Positions 34,793 to 44,294 of a DNA stretch of 64,000 bases are shown here, in pieces. The DNA is from CAZLCC01 sp964558365 (GTDB lineage Bacteria; Patescibacteriota; Saccharimonadia; Saccharimonadales; Saccharimonadaceae): NCBI GenBank assembly GCA_964558365.1, contig CAZLCC010000012.1, positions 1 through 64,000 of the forward strand. Direction: 5' to 3'. The notes beneath the pieces were generated by a model, which did not search any database, was not told the DNA's origin, and saw only the letters and a program-made list of their open reading frames with translations. The position numbers and the translations under genes were made by a program. Positions within the stretch are counted from its first letter, which is position 1. The number at the start of each line of letters is the position of its first letter.

Positions 34793-35518
34793 CTATTTTA
34801 TATCAATCACAATTGCAGTTCGGTCATCATTTTTTCTTGCCATTTTCACAAGATACTCTGCAGCTTCTTGAGGCTCTTTTTTATATGTCATCTTTTTTAG
34901 CTCTGGCGCCTCAATAATTTCTTCCTCTTTATCTCCGGTAACACCATCTGTGCAGATAATTATCCTGCAGCCAAGCTCCAACCTAACAATATCCGCCTGC
35001 TTTAAACTGCGAAAAGCAGATACTTCGCAGCCTAAACAGTGAAATAAATATGTCCCAAAACCTTCGTCCTTTGAGAGCTGTTCTGGATTAGAAAAAACAC
35101 TGTTCGGCTCTCTATTAAGATAGATTCTAGAATCACCAACGGAGGCCCATATTAAATATGGTGCATTGTCATGGTAAATAATCTTACCGATGGCTGCTGT
35201 TGTGCCACCAGGATGTTCGTATTCTCCAGCTGCTTCAAGAATGTCTCGATGCGCCTTTTCCATTGCGGCTGCAAATAGTTCTGTGTATTCTTCTGGACTA
35301 CCCGAAAACTCAGCTATTTCGCTGACTGTAGATTTAGCAATCTCTGCCGCTCTACGTGGACTGCCTCCACCACTTCCCATACCGTCAAAAACCCCAAAAA
35401 AGCAGTTCTCTCTATCAATTAATATGGCGTCTTGGTTGTACAAAGGACTCTGTGCCTCGCCCACAACAATAGAGGGATGCTCCATCTCTCGGCGAGACTC
35501 AGAAAACTGCTCACTCAT
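34793..35518 (-). CDS. PP2C-family serine/threonine phosphatase
   Basis: The 241-residue protein has PP2C metal-binding motifs: FFGVFDGMGSGGG (about 37-49), a central GGTTAAIGKI, WASVGDSRIYL, and CTDGVTGDKEEE. The final DDRT triad lies near residue 233. Such phosphatases oppose Hanks-type Ser/Thr kinases, but no kinase is seen in this window. A TTGACA-16-TAATAA promoter lies 10 nt before the ATG. Confidence 0.88.
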   Translation of the reverse strand: MSEQFSESRREMEHPSIVVGEAQSPLYNQDAILIDRENCFFGVFDGMGSGGGSPRRAAEIAKSTVSEIAEFSGSPEEYTELFAAAMEKAHRDILEAAGEYEHPGGTTAAIGKIIYHDNAPYLIWASVGDSRIYLNREPNSVFSNPEQLSKDEGFGTYLFHCLGCEVSAFRSLKQADIVRLELGCRIIICTDGVTGDKEEEIIEAPELKKMTYKKEPQEAAEYLVKMARKNDDRTAIVIDIK

Positions 35519-35528
35519 AGTATCGTCA

Positions 35529-35556
35529 TTATTAAAGCAAAATTATATTTTGTCAA
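35529..35556 (-). promoter_or_regulatory. Promoter of the PP2C phosphatase gene
   Basis: TTGACA (35551-35556, minus) with a 16-bp spacer and TAATAA (35529-35534). The -35 directly abuts the tgt stop codon. The -10 box is 10 nt from the ATG. Confidence 0.6.
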
Positions 35557-36756
35557 TCAAGAATTATAATATTGCGAAAGCCACGCTTTTTTAAAAGCAA
35601 AAAAGGTATCATTCTCTATACTTTCACGAATATCATCAACCAGCTCAACGATAAACTGTTCGTTATGGATTGTCGCAAGCGTATAAGCAAGCAGTTCATT
35701 CGTTTTAAACAAATGGTGTAAGTATGCTTTTGTGTAATTCTGGCAAGTATAGCAGCTGCAATCAGCGCTAACTTTACTAAAATCCTCTTTATATTTTGCA
35801 TTTGTAATATTAAAACGACCATTTTTTGCATACAGCGCTCCGTTACGCCCCACTCTTGCTGGGCTCACGCAGTCAAACGTATCCGCACCATTTTCAATGC
35901 AATCAAAAATATCGTTTGGTTCAGAAATCCCTAACATATGTCGCGGCTTATCTTCTGGCAGCTCTTCATTCATCCAGCGCACCGTTTCACCAAGTTGCTC
36001 TTTTTTAAATGCACCACCAAGCCCAAAGCCATCAAAATCAAGATTCGCTAAAAAGCGTGAAGATTCCCGTCGCAAATCTTCATAATTTGCGCCCTGCACA
36101 ACACCAAATAATGCTTGGTATGGCTTGTCTGCTCGTTCTTTTGTTAACCTTTCATGCTCTGCCAAACTTCGTTCTGCCCACGGATGCGTTCGTTTTTTCA
36201 GCGACTCGATTTGATACTTTCTATCGTGCTGTAATGTCGTCAGTTCATCAAACGCAAAAATAATATCCGCACCTAATTGGTGCTGAATTTGCATTGATTT
36301 CTCAGCAGTAAACCGACGTTTGCTGCCATCAAGATGAGATTTAAATGTTACCCCGTCATCATCAATCCAAGCGAGCTTTTCTTTTTTTTCTAGGGGCTGA
36401 CCACCTTCCATGTCAACAATCTTTTTAAACCCAACGCCCAAGCTCATTACTTGAAAGCCACCGCTATCTGTAAAAGTTGGCTTATTCCAATTCATAAATT
36501 TACCAAGACCACCAGCCTTATCTATTACCTTTTCGCCAGGGCGCAAATAAAGATGGTAAGCATTTGCTAGAACCGCTTGCGCGCCGGTTGATTCAAGCTG
36601 ATCTGGCGTTAAGCCTTTGAGAGTTGCTTGCGTGCCAACGGGAATAAAAGCCGGTGTTTTTACCTCGCCATGAGGTGTAGAAATCACCCCGCTGCGCGCC
36701 AACGCACCATCAAGCTTTTTAGAAATCTTAAACTGAAATTGTTTTTTATTCACCAT
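35557..36756 (-). CDS. tgt: tRNA-guanine transglycosylase
   Basis: Tgt exchanges guanine-34 for preQ1 in GUN-anticodon tRNAs. The 399-residue protein has the nucleophile region TFTDSGGFQVMSLG (about 93-106), a DIIFAFDE, the FGVVQGANYEDLRRES loop, FDGFGLGGAF, and a zinc site (CSCYTC and a later His). No queuosine biosynthesis genes are in this window, so the base may be salvaged. TATATT lies 5 nt before the ATG. Confidence 0.95.
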   Translation of the reverse strand: MVNKKQFQFKISKKLDGALARSGVISTPHGEVKTPAFIPVGTQATLKGLTPDQLESTGAQAVLANAYHLYLRPGEKVIDKAGGLGKFMNWNKPTFTDSGGFQVMSLGVGFKKIVDMEGGQPLEKKEKLAWIDDDGVTFKSHLDGSKRRFTAEKSMQIQHQLGADIIFAFDELTTLQHDRKYQIESLKKRTHPWAERSLAEHERLTKERADKPYQALFGVVQGANYEDLRRESSRFLANLDFDGFGLGGAFKKEQLGETVRWMNEELPEDKPRHMLGISEPNDIFDCIENGADTFDCVSPARVGRNGALYAKNGRFNITNAKYKEDFSKVSADCSCYTCQNYTKAYLHHLFKTNELLAYTLATIHNEQFIVELVDDIRESIENDTFFAFKKAWLSQYYNS

Positions 36757-36785
36757 ACTAGAATATAGGAAGAGTTTTTCATTGA

Positions 36786-37784
36786 CTAATCTAAATGGCT
36801 GAATCTTTGAAAATCTGTATTGGGATCCATGATTATATTGTCGCCAACAGGTATAACAACCGGATGAATAGTATTTGGATCTTTGCCCTCGATATCGGAG
36901 GTATGAAAATAGACGGCAGCAATTGACTGATTATAGTTAATCTCTGCATTTAGCTCATCATCGACAGATAAGTGCGGTATAAGAAGTATTTTCTGAGGAA
37001 CCGCCAACGTTTTATGCCAATGATTAAGATTCCTCGCAGTACCTAAATCTATATCTCCTGTTTCCTGATTAACAGTATAGTATAGTCCTTTAAAAGCAAT
37101 GCTATATGGAATCATATTAGCGTGATTAAGCGGCAGCATATGCTCAAGATATTTTGATATCATATTACGATCTTCCTGAACGTCTCCTTTTTCAACATCA
37201 TGAGTAATCACTACCCCCCCTAAAGATTCTATTGCAGCAATATCAATCTCATTCCTTTGTTCACATCCTTCGCCACTATTCAGCAATCGCGACTCTATCG
37301 CCTGAAATGCCCGTGGGTAATGATAACTAAATAACTTTGTAGCTTTTTCAGAATCTACCTCTATTGGATCAATAAAAATATCGCCCGGGTCCGCCCAAGC
37401 TACAAACGACTCTTCGATATCATCCGATCCATCATCTAGTCGAAGAATACCCAACTGGTGCCCGATAACAGAAATTCCATCTACAGTGTTTAGGGTAAAC
37501 CCATATGATACAGCCATTCGATCCTTAATGGCTACTACGTACTCGCCTCCATAGCCATCTGCTTTCTCATGAACTTCACCAGAAACAAGCATTAAATGCC
37601 CTTCATAAGGCCACAGTCTATTGAATTCTTCTACTGCGCTCTCCATGGCATCATCCTCAAGCATTCCGCTTTCAGAGAGATTGTTCACATGTCGTACCTG
37701 ATTTTGACTTCTCTCAACATGCGGATCAATAATCAGATCACTGACTTCCTGTAGATGTTGAAGATGGTCGTGGTGTTTTGGCAT
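36786..37784 (-). CDS. Acidic hypothetical protein, unknown function
   Basis: The protein of about 332 residues is soluble and acidic, with no signal peptide and no recognised domain. Its N-terminus is His-rich (KHHDHLQHLQEV). It is followed by a predicted mixed alpha/beta region with GHLMLVSGEVHEKADGYGGEYVVAIKDR and GHQLGILRLDDG. The ATG at 37784 is preferred to a TTG at 37793. It lies next to a zincin gene, with a second large acidic protein on the zincin's other side. Confidence 0.6.
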   Translation of the reverse strand: MPKHHDHLQHLQEVSDLIIDPHVERSQNQVRHVNNLSESGMLEDDAMESAVEEFNRLWPYEGHLMLVSGEVHEKADGYGGEYVVAIKDRMAVSYGFTLNTVDGISVIGHQLGILRLDDGSDDIEESFVAWADPGDIFIDPIEVDSEKATKLFSYHYPRAFQAIESRLLNSGEGCEQRNEIDIAAIESLGGVVITHDVEKGDVQEDRNMISKYLEHMLPLNHANMIPYSIAFKGLYYTVNQETGDIDLGTARNLNHWHKTLAVPQKILLIPHLSVDDELNAEINYNQSIAAVYFHTSDIEGKDPNTIHPVVIPVGDNIIMDPNTDFQRFSHLD

Positions 37785-37828
37785 ACAATTCAATATTCAC
37801 CCACCAACTTAATTTACTTGACTTTATT

Positions 37829-38221
37829 CTACCCTTCTTGGTCCGTTCCGTCGAGCTTATGAATTTGATCGTGATCAAGCCCAAAATGATGTGCGATCTC
37901 GTGCCAAACCGTATGTCTTACTTGCTTTTTTAAATCTGCAACATCGCGACTTGCGTGTACAATCGGCAGCTTAAAAATAGTAATCTTATCTGGCAGTACC
38001 AAATTATATCCTGCTCCGCGCTGCGTCATTGGAATACCTTCATACAAGCCAAAGAGTGTTTGGTTATCTCTTAGGTGCATTTTTTGTCGCTGCCCATGCG
38101 TTGGCTCATCTTCATAAACAATCACCACATTTTGATCTTTCAAAAGCTTTGTATATTTTTCCGGCAATGATTCCACCGCCTCAGCTATAATCTGCGAAAA
38201 CTGTTCATCTGAAATTTGCAT
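37829..38221 (-). CDS. Zincin-like metallopeptidase (DUF1025 type)
   Basis: The 130-residue protein carries HEIAHHFGLDHDQ (about 111-123), which satisfies the zincin pattern HExxHxxGxxH. Upstream is a GIPMTQRG...PDKITIFKLPI region typical of the small cytoplasmic metallopeptidase family PF06262. TATACT lies 6 nt before the ATG and no Shine-Dalgarno sequence is present. Its substrates are unknown. Confidence 0.8.
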   Translation of the reverse strand: MQISDEQFSQIIAEAVESLPEKYTKLLKDQNVVIVYEDEPTHGQRQKMHLRDNQTLFGLYEGIPMTQRGAGYNLVLPDKITIFKLPIVHASRDVADLKKQVRHTVWHEIAHHFGLDHDQIHKLDGTDQEG

Positions 38222-38238
38222 AATTTTAGTATACTCTT

Positions 38239-39330
38239 TTAGCCTTGAATCTGAACATCTATTCCAGCAATTGCCTCAAGTGGAAGATAGGCTATTTTCC
38301 AACGATCATCTTCATTTTCATTCTTATTGTCGTTATCATCATATTCTATCGATAGACACAGTGTGTCAGATAGCTGCTGGGTCTCTTTGTGACTATAAAT
38401 TTTGTCTTCTCCACAGTCGGATGGGATTAACGCGACGCCTAGTACTTCGCCCTCTACTTCAATTGAATTTATGTGTTTGCTTCTTGTATAAGTACATTCG
38501 ACCCCTCCCGAGCCAACAGGGTATAGATTCGCCGATGTAAATGCAATTACCTCCACATATGCCCCTTTCAGCATAAGCTGTGCTTCAAACCATTCTAATA
38601 GAGCTCCTTCTATATCAAAATTAGCCTTATCTTTCTCTCTTTTTAATAATTGTTTGGCTAGATTTGCCGCATCTTGAATATTTTCAATATTATAATGATC
38701 ATCTTCATCAAAAATTTCTGAAAAAAGTTGTTTCATTTTTTCTATATCTCGTGCTGATTCTTTATGTTTTACAGACAAAAGCGACTCTTCGGCTTCAGCT
38801 ATTCTCCGCGCCGCTCGATCGTCGATAAAATCAACCTGCACCTCATCAATAGAACCATAGCTAAATTGCGCGCCCTCAAACCCAGCAACATCCGTATCCT
38901 CTTCGCTAACACGTATGCAAACTCTTGCAGCATATCCAACAGGCTCGCTCTCATCGTCCTCGTCTTCAAATGTTGGAATAATCTGCAAACCAAATCCAGC
39001 AAACTCACCCTTTTCAAATGGCTGCGCTCCTGATTCATTATGTCTAGAAATTGCTATATGAAAAAGCGATGCAGTACCATCTTCACAATACTGCACATCT
39101 GGAATATATACTCTCTCCCCGTACATCTCTACACGCCTACCAAATAAATTAGCGATTGCAGCATTTTCGTTCAAAGCATCTATCTGCTCTTGATATTCCC
39201 TCTTAACGCTAAACGTGCTGTCAAAAATTGACTCTTGCATCATGACCAAGTTTAGCTCAGTCGCCTGTTCAAAAACCGTCGCTTTTGAAACTTCTTCTTC
39301 ACTAAAGTGTGACTCTACTCTTTCAGACAT
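38239..39330 (-). CDS. Acidic hypothetical protein, unknown function
   Basis: The 363-residue protein is soluble and strongly acidic. It has an N-terminal beta-rich part (about 60-170, including ARVCIRVSEEDTDVAGFEGAQF), a helical segment with many Lys/Glu (about 185-255), and a C-terminal beta part with VECTYTRSKHINSIEVEGEVLGVALIPS. No family is recognised. It shares general layout and composition with the protein at 36786-37784. Confidence 0.6.
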   Translation of the reverse strand: MSERVESHFSEEEVSKATVFEQATELNLVMMQESIFDSTFSVKREYQEQIDALNENAAIANLFGRRVEMYGERVYIPDVQYCEDGTASLFHIAISRHNESGAQPFEKGEFAGFGLQIIPTFEDEDDESEPVGYAARVCIRVSEEDTDVAGFEGAQFSYGSIDEVQVDFIDDRAARRIAEAEESLLSVKHKESARDIEKMKQLFSEIFDEDDHYNIENIQDAANLAKQLLKREKDKANFDIEGALLEWFEAQLMLKGAYVEVIAFTSANLYPVGSGGVECTYTRSKHINSIEVEGEVLGVALIPSDCGEDKIYSHKETQQLSDTLCLSIEYDDNDNKNENEDDRWKIAYLPLEAIAGIDVQIQG

Positions 39331-39432
39331 TATCTATAATTAGCCTCTTCTGCCACCCAGTTATTGTGCTTTTCTTAATTGTACTCTGTTAATTATGCTG
39401 CGCAAGTAAAAGCTTTTTGTTATGCTGTAAGT

Positions 39433-39969
39433 ATGAGAGGTATATTGGCGCGCTTTGATACAGGCATAACACAGCTTGTGCAATCATGGCCACATTGGCT
39501 AGAATTTCCGATGGTAATAGTTACCTTTCTTGGTCAGCCATTTTTTACTGTTGGTATTGCGCTGGCTATTGCCGCTTACGGCTTTTATAAAACTAACGAA
39601 AAGCTCGTGCTTGCTGGTAGTGCAGCTGCAATTACATTTGGTATTTGCAGCCTATTAAAAGCATTTTTAAAACGCGATCGACCAGAGACTGACTATGTAA
39701 ACAATATGTTCTTCGACACTTTTAGCTTTCCGAGTGGTCATGCCGCTGGCGCAATGGTCACGTATGGTCTGCTCGCCTACTTCGCTATTATGTATTTGCC
39801 TCAGCCATGGAATATTGTAGCTGCAGTTGCGCTTGGCATATTAATTTTTCTTATTGGCATTTCTCGAATATATCTTGGTGCGCACTACCCAAGTGATGTT
39901 ATTGGCGGTTGGCTACTTGGTGCCGCAGGACTTTACGTCATAATCCACTATATAAAACCTGTGTTATGA
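39433..39969 (+). CDS. PAP2-family lipid phosphatase
   Basis: The protein of about 178 residues has five to six membrane helices and the three phosphatase motifs: KAFLKRDRPE, FSFPSGHAAGAM and SRIYLGAHYPSDVIGG. Possible roles include undecaprenyl-pyrophosphate recycling or phosphatidic acid dephosphorylation. The ATG at 39433 is chosen because a TG-T-TATGCT extended -10 lies 6 nt upstream. Its stop overlaps the start of the next gene (ATGA). Confidence 0.85.
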   Translation: MRGILARFDTGITQLVQSWPHWLEFPMVIVTFLGQPFFTVGIALAIAAYGFYKTNEKLVLAGSAAAITFGICSLLKAFLKRDRPETDYVNNMFFDTFSFPSGHAAGAMVTYGLLAYFAIMYLPQPWNIVAAVALGILIFLIGISRIYLGAHYPSDVIGGWLLGAAGLYVIIHYIKPVL

Positions 39970-40817
39970 AAATCGTTTTAGTGCACAATGCAAAATCTGG
40001 CAGTGCGCTCTCGCTTACTTCTTTAAAAAAGAAGTTTAAGAAAAACAATATTGAGATTGAAAAAGATATTAAAATCGAGCCTGGTTTTGAAAAGAAGCTA
40101 AAACCTTTTCTAAAGCCAAAACAAATTATTGCTGCCATTGGTGGCGATGGCACAATTAGTGCCGTTGCAGGCATCGTTGCAGAAACTCCTGCTATTCTAG
40201 CGCCTCTTTCTGGCGGCACCTTAAATCACTTTACAAAAGATTTAGGCGTGTCTCAGGATATTGATAAAGCGATTGCTCATCTTAAAAAGGCAAAACAGCA
40301 AAAAATTGACATCGCTAAAGTAAATAATATTGTGTTTATAAATAATTCAAGTATTGGGCTTTATCCCTCTTCGCTTAAAGTGCGTGAAGATACCGAAAGC
40401 ACACTTGGCAAATGGCCTGCGGCAGCATTTGGTATTATAAAAGCTCTTATTCGCTATAAAACTTACATCGTTACAATTAACCAAAAAACATTTGCTACGC
40501 CCTTTATTTTCATAGGAAACAATCCATATGAAGTAAATGATTTTGCCTTAACAAACCGCAAATCACTAAGCAAAGGCCAACTTTCTATCTACGTCACCAA
40601 AGCACACAGTCGTTTTGCTTTAATTAAAATCTTTGCCCATGCCACCACTGGCAAACTTCACGAAGCAGATGAATTTGAAAGTTATTCGGCAAACGAAATT
40701 ACTATTAAGGCTCATGGGCACAAGAAAATATATGTTTCACACGATGGCGAAGTAAGTAAGGTTGCAACCCCGTTGGCTTACAAAATTGTGCCCAAAAGCC
40801 TAAATATTCTTAAGTAA
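39966..40817 (+). CDS. Diacylglycerol/lipid kinase family protein
   Basis: The protein of about 283 residues has the DAGK catalytic-domain signatures VLVHNAKSG at its start and IAAIGGDGTISAVAGIV near 56-72. SGGTLNHFTKDLG (about 82-94) and a C-terminal beta domain follow. It phosphorylates a lipid alcohol, perhaps diacylglycerol or undecaprenol. Coupling to the PAP2 gene by an ATGA overlap suggests a kinase/phosphatase pair acting on the same lipid pool. It converges on lysS. Confidence 0.88.
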   Translation: MKIVLVHNAKSGSALSLTSLKKKFKKNNIEIEKDIKIEPGFEKKLKPFLKPKQIIAAIGGDGTISAVAGIVAETPAILAPLSGGTLNHFTKDLGVSQDIDKAIAHLKKAKQQKIDIAKVNNIVFINNSSIGLYPSSLKVREDTESTLGKWPAAAFGIIKALIRYKTYIVTINQKTFATPFIFIGNNPYEVNDFALTNRKSLSKGQLSIYVTKAHSRFALIKIFAHATTGKLHEADEFESYSANEITIKAHGHKKIYVSHDGEVSKVATPLAYKIVPKSLNILK

Positions 40818-40832
40818 GATTATTATTCGTTT

Positions 40833-42350
40833 TTATTTATCAAAATTAACGTCGGGATAAATTGATTTCGTTACTTCATCTATTTCAGTGCGCATATGCG
40901 GAAACGGCACACCTTCGCGAGCAGAAACGCCTTCAAATATCCAAAAAACGCGCTCGCTATATCCCCAGCCACAAGCTGGTGGCATGCCATATTCAAGCAT
41001 CTCAATAAAATCTATATCAAGCATCATAGCTTCTTTATCCCCAGCGTCTCGCATCGCCTGCTGCTCTTTAAAGCGATTAAGCTGATCAATCGGATCATTA
41101 AGTTCTGAAAAGCCATTGCCAAGCTCCGAGCCAGCAATAACTGGCTGGAAACGCTGCGCTGTATTCGGGTTTTCTGGATTGGTTTTAGCAAGCGGGCTTA
41201 TAAACAATGGTGTATTTATAAGCCAAACTGGTCCAGCGACGTCCTTGCGAATGTTTTTCCAAAGCTTATCAATGCCACGCGCTTTATTCTCTGTCTCGGC
41301 AACCTCAAGCTTGTTATCCTTGAGCGCCTTCTTCACTTCATCTAATGTACAGTCATAAACATCAATGCCGTATCGTTTTTTAATAACTTCAGCATAATCC
41401 CATTCTTCCCAATCTTTCTCAAGATCAATATCAAAGCCATTTACCTTAAATTGCAGCGTTCCAAACGTTTTCTTCAAAACATACCGATACATTTCCGTCA
41501 TAAACTTCATGCCATCACGCCAGTCCATATATGCCGCATACCATTCCATTGCAACATGCTCGGGTAAATGCTCTTCTGAATAATTCTCATTCCTAAATCG
41601 TGGGCCAATATCAAAAACTTTTTGATATCCACCACCAAGCAGTTTTTTAAGTGGCAGCTCATGACTAATACGAAGATAAAAATCTTGATCTAACGCGTCC
41701 ATGTGCGTTACAAAAGGATTTGCGTCTGCACCACCAGTTGTATGCTCTAAAACCGGAATATTAATCTCTAAGAAGCCTTTGTCTTCCAAAAACTCACGTG
41801 TCGCTCGCCAAAACATACTACGACGCTCAAATCTTCCAAACACATCTTCGTTTACATTCGTATCAACATATCGGCGACGCAAACGCTCTTCTTTATTCGT
41901 AAAGCCATCTTGTTCGGTTGGTAAAGGGCGCAAACTTTTCGCAAGCAGCTTTAGCTCTTTCACCTCAATAGAAACCTCACCCGTTTTTGTCTTAATAAGT
42001 TTTCCTGAAGTTTCAATAAAATCTCCTGCGTCTAGAAGGCTAAGTTGCTCAATATTCAAAAAACCTTTCTTGGCATCAAAAGGTAAAATTATTCCACTCT
42101 TTATAAAAAGCTGGATGGAATCTGTGCCATCGCTCACGACAACAAAAGCTAATTTGCCAAATTTACGAATATTTTTTACACGACCAACAATCGTAATTTC
42201 TTCGTTTTCAAAATCGTTAAAATTATTTTTTGCCGCTGCAGCGGTGTGCGTACTTGCCTTGGCTACTGAAGGATACGGATCAATTCCGAGTCCTTTTAGT
42301 TCTTCTAGTTTTCGCAGGCGCTCATCGCGCAATTCTTTTAGTGTTGCCAT
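40833..42350 (-). CDS. lysS: Lysyl-tRNA synthetase, class II
   Basis: The 505-residue protein has an N-terminal OB anticodon-binding domain (ITIVGRVKNIRKFGKLAFVVVSDG, about 52-75). A class II core follows with FRNENYSEEHLPEHVAMEWY (motif 2). Near its end lies PACGWGYSERVFWIF, a motif 3 region that differs from the usual GxGIDR form. GAGAG about 8 nt upstream serves as a Shine-Dalgarno sequence. It is separated from greA by a terminator. Confidence 0.93.
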   Translation of the reverse strand: MATLKELRDERLRKLEELKGLGIDPYPSVAKASTHTAAAAKNNFNDFENEEITIVGRVKNIRKFGKLAFVVVSDGTDSIQLFIKSGIILPFDAKKGFLNIEQLSLLDAGDFIETSGKLIKTKTGEVSIEVKELKLLAKSLRPLPTEQDGFTNKEERLRRRYVDTNVNEDVFGRFERRSMFWRATREFLEDKGFLEINIPVLEHTTGGADANPFVTHMDALDQDFYLRISHELPLKKLLGGGYQKVFDIGPRFRNENYSEEHLPEHVAMEWYAAYMDWRDGMKFMTEMYRYVLKKTFGTLQFKVNGFDIDLEKDWEEWDYAEVIKKRYGIDVYDCTLDEVKKALKDNKLEVAETENKARGIDKLWKNIRKDVAGPVWLINTPLFISPLAKTNPENPNTAQRFQPVIAGSELGNGFSELNDPIDQLNRFKEQQAMRDAGDKEAMMLDIDFIEMLEYGMPPACGWGYSERVFWIFEGVSAREGVPFPHMRTEIDEVTKSIYPDVNFDK

Positions 42351-42389
42351 TTAAAATCTCTCTTGTTACTTCTCTAATACTATAGCAGA

Positions 42390-42425
42390 AAATAATAAAA
42401 ACGCCGCAGCTAAATTTGTGCGGCG
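42390..42425 (-). terminator. Terminator after greA
   Basis: CGCCGCA (42402-42408) pairs with TGCGGCG (42419-42425) around a 10-nt loop. On the minus strand it is followed by a U-rich run. It closes the greA unit before the lysS promoter region. Confidence 0.8.
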
Positions 42426-42449
42426 CTATTCTTTATTAAGCAGCAAATA

Positions 42450-42905
42450 TTAGCTAATTTTTATAACTTCGTAATTTACTTTCCCTTTTGGCGTTTCAAG
42501 AGAAAATGTATCGCCTGCTTTTTTCCCAAGCAGCGCTTCGCCAATTGGTGATTCATTAGAAATCTTGCCTTCAAGCGGGTTTGCCTCAACAGGGCCAACA
42601 AGCGTATAAGTAACAGTTTTTCTGCCTACCTTTAATTCTATTGTGCTGCCCACGGCAACCTTTGAAGATTTCTTATGAGAGATAATCTCTGCATTCTTTA
42701 ATATTTCCTCAATCTCAGAAATACGACCTTCAACCTGACCCTGCTCTTCACGAGCTGCATCATATTCCGCGTTCTCGCTTAAATCGCCATAGTCGCGCGC
42801 ATCGGCAATTTTATCTGCAATTGCACCGCGTCGGCTCTTTAGTTCTTCTAACTCTTTTTCTAAAGATTTCTTACCATCAAGAGTCAATTGATATTGCTTT
42901 TTCAT
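42450..42905 (-). CDS. greA: Transcription elongation factor GreA
   Basis: GreA rescues backtracked RNA polymerase. The 151-residue protein has the N-terminal coiled coil with the acidic tip DYGDLSENAEYDAAREEQ (about 38-55). The C-terminal FKBP-like domain ends with SPIGEALLGKKAGDTFSLETPKG. A GGAAGGG stretch lies about 10 nt before the ATG. It is followed by a terminator. Confidence 0.95.
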   Translation of the reverse strand: MKKQYQLTLDGKKSLEKELEELKSRRGAIADKIADARDYGDLSENAEYDAAREEQGQVEGRISEIEEILKNAEIISHKKSSKVAVGSTIELKVGRKTVTYTLVGPVEANPLEGKISNESPIGEALLGKKAGDTFSLETPKGKVNYEVIKIS

Positions 42906-43038
42906 ACTATAAAACCCTTCCTTTCTCTCGCCTGAATTGCCATTTTCTTAAACAAAATTGCAATAAACCTACTCTATTATTTTCAAAATTTCTAATTTTC
43001 TTTATCAAAGTTACCGCGATGTCAAAATATACCGCAGG

Positions 43039-44286
43039 TCAAGTCAGTTTATCAAACAAAAATTCTGCCGTCAATGTTTCTGTTTCACCGTTCATTCGAG
43101 ACGCATATTCATATTTGCTCTCAGCCAATAAGCGCTCGCTCACGACCACTCTATGCGGGATCCCCATAAGTTCTGCATCTGCAAATTTTGCACCTGGGCG
43201 CTCGTCGCGATCATCATAAAGTACAGTAATTCCTTTTTCTTCAAGCTGCGCATATAGTTTATCTGCCTCTTTTACAACTTCATCTTTATCGCCAATTCGT
43301 ACTAAATAAACTTTGGCTGGTGCAATATTTTCTGGCCACACAATACCTTTTTCGTCTGAAAGAAGCTCAACAATCGTGCCCATTAAGCGAGTTATCCCTA
43401 TGCCATATGATCCCATAAATACTGTTTTTTCGGCTCCGTCTGCATCCGTATATGTTAAATTAAATGGTTCTGAAAACTTATGTCCAAGAGAGAAAATATT
43501 CCCTACTTCAATTGCTTTTTGCTCAATTAATTTTGCTTTGTCTACGCCTAGATCTGCCAGCACTTCATCAGTAAACACCTCTTTATTAATCGCAATTCCT
43601 TTGTCTTCATCAATATAAATAATATCTTCGCCAGCATCAGACACTGTTTGAAATTCATGAGAATATTTTGAAAACGTTCCGCCAGATGCAAATGTAATAT
43701 ACGTCTTATCACCCAGCCCAACACGCCCAAATACATTCGCATAGGCAACTTTCATCTTTTCATAAAATTCGTTGTGTTCAGCTTCATCTTTTGAAAATGA
43801 ATAGAGTGCCTTCCAATAAAACTCTCGTCCGCGCATAATCCCAGATTTACTGCGCAGCTCATTACGAAAAATAGTTTTAAAGTCATATGGATATATTGGC
43901 AAATCTTTGTACGAATTCACAAAGTTTTTAACAATGTTTGAATACGCCTCTTCGTTCGTAAATGAAAGACCAAGCTCAGTACCGTTCTTCAATTTTGTCT
44001 TAAACCAGTTATCAACTATCTCGTCGTCCCATCGGTTCGTCTTCTCCCAAACATCTTTTGTCTGCAGCGCTGAAGTTTTCATCTGTACGCCACCAACTGC
44101 ATTCATCTCTTCTTTTACAATGCGCGTTATATTCTCAATCACGGCATGGCCCAAAGGCAAAAGACTATACACGCCCGCCATTTCTTTGTGTATAAACCCG
44201 GCTCTAATCAAGAGCTGTGCGTTTTTCGCTACTTCATCGCTAGGCGCGTTTTTTCGTGTTTTTGTAAAAAGTTTTGAAAGTCTCAT
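43039..44286 (-). CDS. proS: Prolyl-tRNA synthetase, short form without editing insertion
   Basis: The 415-residue class II synthetase has motif 2 FRNELRSKSGIMRGREF, a GGTFSKYSHEF substrate region, motif 3 GSYGIGITRLMGTIVE, and a C-terminal anticodon-binding domain. Typical bacterial ProRS is about 565 residues with an INS editing domain, which is missing here. The gene lies 8 bp after a 98-residue gene. Both are downstream of a proline-rich leader ORF and terminator that look like an attenuator. Confidence 0.95.
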   Translation of the reverse strand: MRLSKLFTKTRKNAPSDEVAKNAQLLIRAGFIHKEMAGVYSLLPLGHAVIENITRIVKEEMNAVGGVQMKTSALQTKDVWEKTNRWDDEIVDNWFKTKLKNGTELGLSFTNEEAYSNIVKNFVNSYKDLPIYPYDFKTIFRNELRSKSGIMRGREFYWKALYSFSKDEAEHNEFYEKMKVAYANVFGRVGLGDKTYITFASGGTFSKYSHEFQTVSDAGEDIIYIDEDKGIAINKEVFTDEVLADLGVDKAKLIEQKAIEVGNIFSLGHKFSEPFNLTYTDADGAEKTVFMGSYGIGITRLMGTIVELLSDEKGIVWPENIAPAKVYLVRIGDKDEVVKEADKLYAQLEEKGITVLYDDRDERPGAKFADAELMGIPHRVVVSERLLAESKYEYASRMNGETETLTAEFLFDKLT

Positions 44287-44294
44287 AATGCCTC

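Noticed and set aside
41701..42354. Plus-strand frame of 217 codons antisense to lysS
   Set aside because: It is Ser-rich, low-complexity shadow translation of a strongly supported gene, without initiation signals.
42902..42943. 13-codon ORF whose stop overlaps the greA start
   Set aside because: It has no own Shine-Dalgarno sequence and no clear -10 box, and a short frame of this size is expected by chance.
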